A stretch of 8,443 bases of DNA from contig JADIZB010000027.1 of the NCBI GenBank assembly GCA_016705005.1, positions 1 through 8,443 on the forward strand, read 5' to 3'. This stretch comes from Bacteroidales bacterium (GTDB taxonomy: Bacteria > Bacteroidota > Bacteroidia > Bacteroidales > Lentimicrobiaceae). The translations under genes and the position numbers were made by a program. The notes beneath the pieces were generated by a model. That model made no database searches and was not told where the DNA came from. It saw only the letters and a list, made by a program, of their open reading frames with translations. The first letter of the stretch is position 1. Each line of letters begins with the position of its first letter. Below, piece by piece: positions 6,497 to 8,443 of this stretch.

Positions 6497-7648
6497 ATGA
6501 ACCTTACAAACGTAAAAGCTGAAAAACAAAGGGTAGAGGTTTTGGATGGCCTACAATTTGACATTCAAACGTACGGCCTGAGAAATGACTATCCACAACG
6601 GGTAAAGACAGTTACCAATGCTTCGGTAACTGCAAAGGGCTGTATTTCAACTTACCAAAAATTCATTCAGGGCAAAGGCTTTGCAGATACGGTTTTTTAC
6701 AAGTCGGTAATCAACAACAGGGGGTTAACCTGTGATCAATGCCTATCGCTTGTAACGCATGACATTTCAGATTATGGCGGTTTTTCCTTGCACTTTAACT
6801 ATAATGTTTTCGGGCAAATTACGGACGTTACCCACATTCCCTTTGAACATTGCCGTTTGGGACTTGATGATGATTCAGGCAAAGTTACCAAGATCGCAAT
6901 ACACCGTGACTGGACTAAGCTACGGAGGCGCACGGTTATATCGAAATCAACCATTGAATACATAGACGTTTTCAATCCGATACCTACTGTTATTCAGGCC
7001 CAAATCGAGGCGGCAGGTGGCATAGATCGCTACAAAGGTCAGGTGTTATACTATTCGCTGGATGGAGATATGGTGTACCCTAAACCGATTTACGATGCAG
7101 CCATAACCGACATATCAACCGAGGCCGGAATATCAAACGTACTGTACAGAAATGCCCGTATGAACTTCATGCCAGCCGGGATGTTAATCAGAAAGGTATC
7201 GGAAACCAGCAGCGCAAAGACAGATGAAAACGGACGGCCTGTTGTAGATACATTTTCAAAGGACTTTAAGCAATTTCAGGGTGACGAAAACGCCTGTAAG
7301 ATCATTGATGTGGAAGCCGGTTTTGATGAATCCGCACCTGAGTTTGTGCCGTTCACAACAGAAAAACATGCCGATGAAATGAAAACTACATCAGAAATGG
7401 TGCAGGTAAAGATCGGTAAACCATTTTTACAGCCCCCTATTCTTAGGGCTGAAAATGTATCGACCGGGTTTACTTTACAGGCCATGCAGGATGCCTACAC
7501 CTATTACAATTCCATCACCGTTTCAGAGCGGCAGGAAATTGAACGGGTATTCGCACGTATTTTCGCTAACTTTGTCAATCCGGTGAACCCATCCGGTAAT
7601 TACTCAATTATACCACTGACCTATGGACAACCTGACAACGGCAACTGA
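6497..7648 (+). CDS. Portal protein
   Basis: A 383-residue protein with the layout of a siphophage portal subunit, the dodecameric ring at the capsid vertex through which DNA passes. The N-terminal part has YGLRNDYPQRV (26-36) and a helical segment. A region at 93-122 (YGGFSLHFNYN..G.ITDVTHIPFEHCR) corresponds to the 'G.a....NY...G....i.y.p...vr' wing seen in portals. YPKPIYDAAITDIS..AGISN..YRNA..NFMPAGML (194-230) is the usual portal stem-entry helix. The C-terminal part, IGKPFLQPPIL...STGFTLQAMQDAYTYYNS...RQEIERVFARIF (306-356), matches the portal clip and crown helix. It is somewhat short for a portal. The next gene overlaps its end by 26 nt, and that gene looks like a connector, which supports the call. 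There is no Shine-Dalgarno. Confidence 0.8.
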   Translation: MNLTNVKAEKQRVEVLDGLQFDIQTYGLRNDYPQRVKTVTNASVTAKGCISTYQKFIQGKGFADTVFYKSVINNRGLTCDQCLSLVTHDISDYGGFSLHFNYNVFGQITDVTHIPFEHCRLGLDDDSGKVTKIAIHRDWTKLRRRTVISKSTIEYIDVFNPIPTVIQAQIEAAGGIDRYKGQVLYYSLDGDMVYPKPIYDAAITDISTEAGISNVLYRNARMNFMPAGMLIRKVSETSSAKTDENGRPVVDTFSKDFKQFQGDENACKIIDVEAGFDESAPEFVPFTTEKHADEMKTTSEMVQVKIGKPFLQPPILRAENVSTGFTLQAMQDAYTYYNSITVSERQEIERVFARIFANFVNPVNPSGNYSIIPLTYGQPDNGN

Positions 7649-8144
7649 AATCCGGGCATTATGCCGACCGATAACACCGAACTTTAAGGACACGGTAATT
7701 GAAACCTATATCCCTGAAGCAGAACAGTTGGACGTTAAGCCGATTTTAGGCGAACAGATGTATATTGATTTGTCAGAGGCGCAGACCGGAACATCGTTAA
7801 CCGCTGATCAGATATTAATTTTGGATGGTGGTGTTTACGAAATCGACAGCCGAAAATATGTTTTCTCAGGATTGAAACGGGCAATATCATATTTCGTTTA
7901 TGCCCGATTGATCCGCAACATTGACAACAACCTGACTTCATACGGTTTCGTTAACAAGCAGACCAATGAATCCGAACGGCCACAACTGAAAGAGAAACTA
8001 CACGCTGCCGATGATGCGATGAAAACCGGAAACGATTACCTGAATGAAGTTTTGCAGTATATCAGATTGAACAACCTTGATGATGCTTACGTTTGCCCGG
8101 ATGTCCCGGTCAGGCGATCAACCATAAACGCAATAGGAGATTAA
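7623..8144 (+). CDS. Head-tail connector / adaptor-like protein
   Basis: A 173-residue, mostly helical protein overlapping the portal gene by 26 nt in a different frame. The N-terminal helix IETYIPEAEQLDVKPILGEQMYIDL (25-50), the FSGLKRAISYFVYARLIRN segment (81-99) and the TSYGFVNKQTNESE loop (105-118) match the scheme of gp6-like head-completion proteins: several helices with a conserved loop that contacts the portal. I associate this variant with a Bacteroidota phage family (I believe Pfam DUF6712, from memory and unchecked). Placement directly after the portal is the normal connector position. The start at 7623 is the first ATG that gives the full N-terminal helix. Confidence 0.72.
   Translation: MDNLTTATEIRALCRPITPNFKDTVIETYIPEAEQLDVKPILGEQMYIDLSEAQTGTSLTADQILILDGGVYEIDSRKYVFSGLKRAISYFVYARLIRNIDNNLTSYGFVNKQTNESERPQLKEKLHAADDAMKTGNDYLNEVLQYIRLNNLDDAYVCPDVPVRRSTINAIGD
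8135..8139 (+). promoter_or_regulatory. Shine-Dalgarno AGGAG for the spike-base-like gene
   Basis: AGGAG lies 8 nt before the ATG at 8148, inside the last codons of the connector gene, and fixes the start of the next small gene. Confidence 0.65.
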
Positions 8145-8147
8145 CAA

Positions 8148-8408
8148 ATGGAAGGACTTGATAACACCCAATATCCAACAGGTAACGGAGTATGTAATGG
8201 CACTGATGCCTGCACCCCATCGAATACGGTAGATTTACCGAATGCCGGTTATTTTTCTGTAACCGTAGCCGGAAATGTGAAGTTTGATCCGATTCAGGGC
8301 GCAGCCGGGCAAACCCGTGCTTATGCAGCCGGTGAAACATCGAAATTCCGTGCGAAACGGATTTATGCAACAGGGACAACAGCAACCGGAATTTACATAT
8401 ACTACTAA
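8148..8408 (+). CDS. Small beta-rich protein resembling phage spike-base proteins
   Basis: An 86-residue protein starting 3 nt after the connector stop with a good RBS. It is rich in Gly, Thr, Ala and Asn and is probably all-beta. The C-terminal part (GETSKFRAKRIYATGTTATGIYIYY, residues about 62-86) closely resembles the 'F.a.rV.ATGTTATgIvalY' ending of small spike-base or decoration proteins found in phages and gene-transfer agents. The N-terminal 30 residues carry an atypical cysteine pair (Cys16 and Cys22). A role as a small virion surface or neck/spike component is inferred from this ending and from location next to the portal and connector genes; no experiment supports it here. Confidence 0.55.
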   Translation: MEGLDNTQYPTGNGVCNGTDACTPSNTVDLPNAGYFSVTVAGNVKFDPIQGAAGQTRAYAAGETSKFRAKRIYATGTTATGIYIYY

Positions 8409-8411
8409 GCC

Positions 8412-8443
8412 ATGAACCTTGCATTAGGATTCGGACTGCAAAA
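8412..8443 (+). CDS. Start of a further ORF, truncated by the window edge
   Basis: An ATG 3 nt after the previous stop opens a frame reading MNLALGFGLQK to the edge of the window. The close spacing continues the portal operon. Only 11 codons are visible, too few for a functional call. Confidence 0.5.
   Translation, partial: MNLALGFGLQ

Noticed and set aside
6759..6965. A 68-codon + strand ORF inside the portal gene
   Set aside because: It is out of frame within a well-supported portal region and has no ribosome site or recognisable content.
8110..8424. Minus-strand ORF of 104 codons at the right end
   Set aside because: It lies opposite the connector end and the spike-base-like gene, both with good starts and spacing, and its translation is rich in Arg, His, Leu and Cys as in shadow frames.
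1..8443. CRISPR array, tRNA, insertion sequence or attachment site
   Set aside because: No spaced repeats, cloverleaf-like segments, transposase ORFs or terminal repeats were seen in the window.

Overview
This window reads as part of a tailed-phage or prophage structural module, most likely from a phage of the Bacteroidota. All supported genes are on the + strand and tightly packed (ATGA overlaps, 3-4 nt gaps). No stretch over 300 nt lacks a gene. The host inference rests on three things. Leaders are A-rich and mostly lack a strong Shine-Dalgarno. Two copies of TAACTTTGA fit the Bacteroidota -7 consensus TAnnTTTG. Protein signatures match head and tail proteins I associate with Bacteroidota phages (portal, major capsid, connector, NLTxE..NP..LF protein). 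No integrase, lysis, replication or terminase gene is visible, so lytic phage versus prophage cannot be decided.

Layout: (1) 1-2588, tail tape measure protein, truncated at the left edge and split at about 1123 by a frame change. (2) 2585-3015, two small ATGA-coupled ORFs: an HTH-like protein, then a one-helix membrane protein whose end runs into an extreme G/C/A homopolymer tract. (3) 3016-3103, a short intergenic region with a palindrome, a -7-like element and an inverted repeat at the next start codon. (4) 3104-4252, ClpP-type prohead protease fused to a coiled-coil scaffold-like tail. (5) 4271-5341, major capsid protein, followed by a hairpin. (6) 5402-6437, a putative tail-tube-like virion protein and a conserved cysteine-containing protein, closed by a convincing intrinsic terminator. 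(7) 6497-8443, portal, head-tail connector, a small spike-base-like protein and the first codons of another ORF.

The genes would work together in virion building. The protease-scaffold and capsid protein make the prohead, the portal and connector form the DNA gate and neck, and the tube-like protein and tape measure build the tail. The order is unusual: the tape measure gene precedes the protease and capsid genes, and the portal follows them, whereas most siphophages run portal, protease, capsid, connectors, tube, tape measure.

I did not find a new defence or regulatory system. The points most worth checking are the broken tape measure gene with its sharp base-composition step, the homopolymer tract at 2951-2997 (artefact, assembly join or contingency repeat), the permuted gene order, and the portal start lying almost on top of a promoter-like element.
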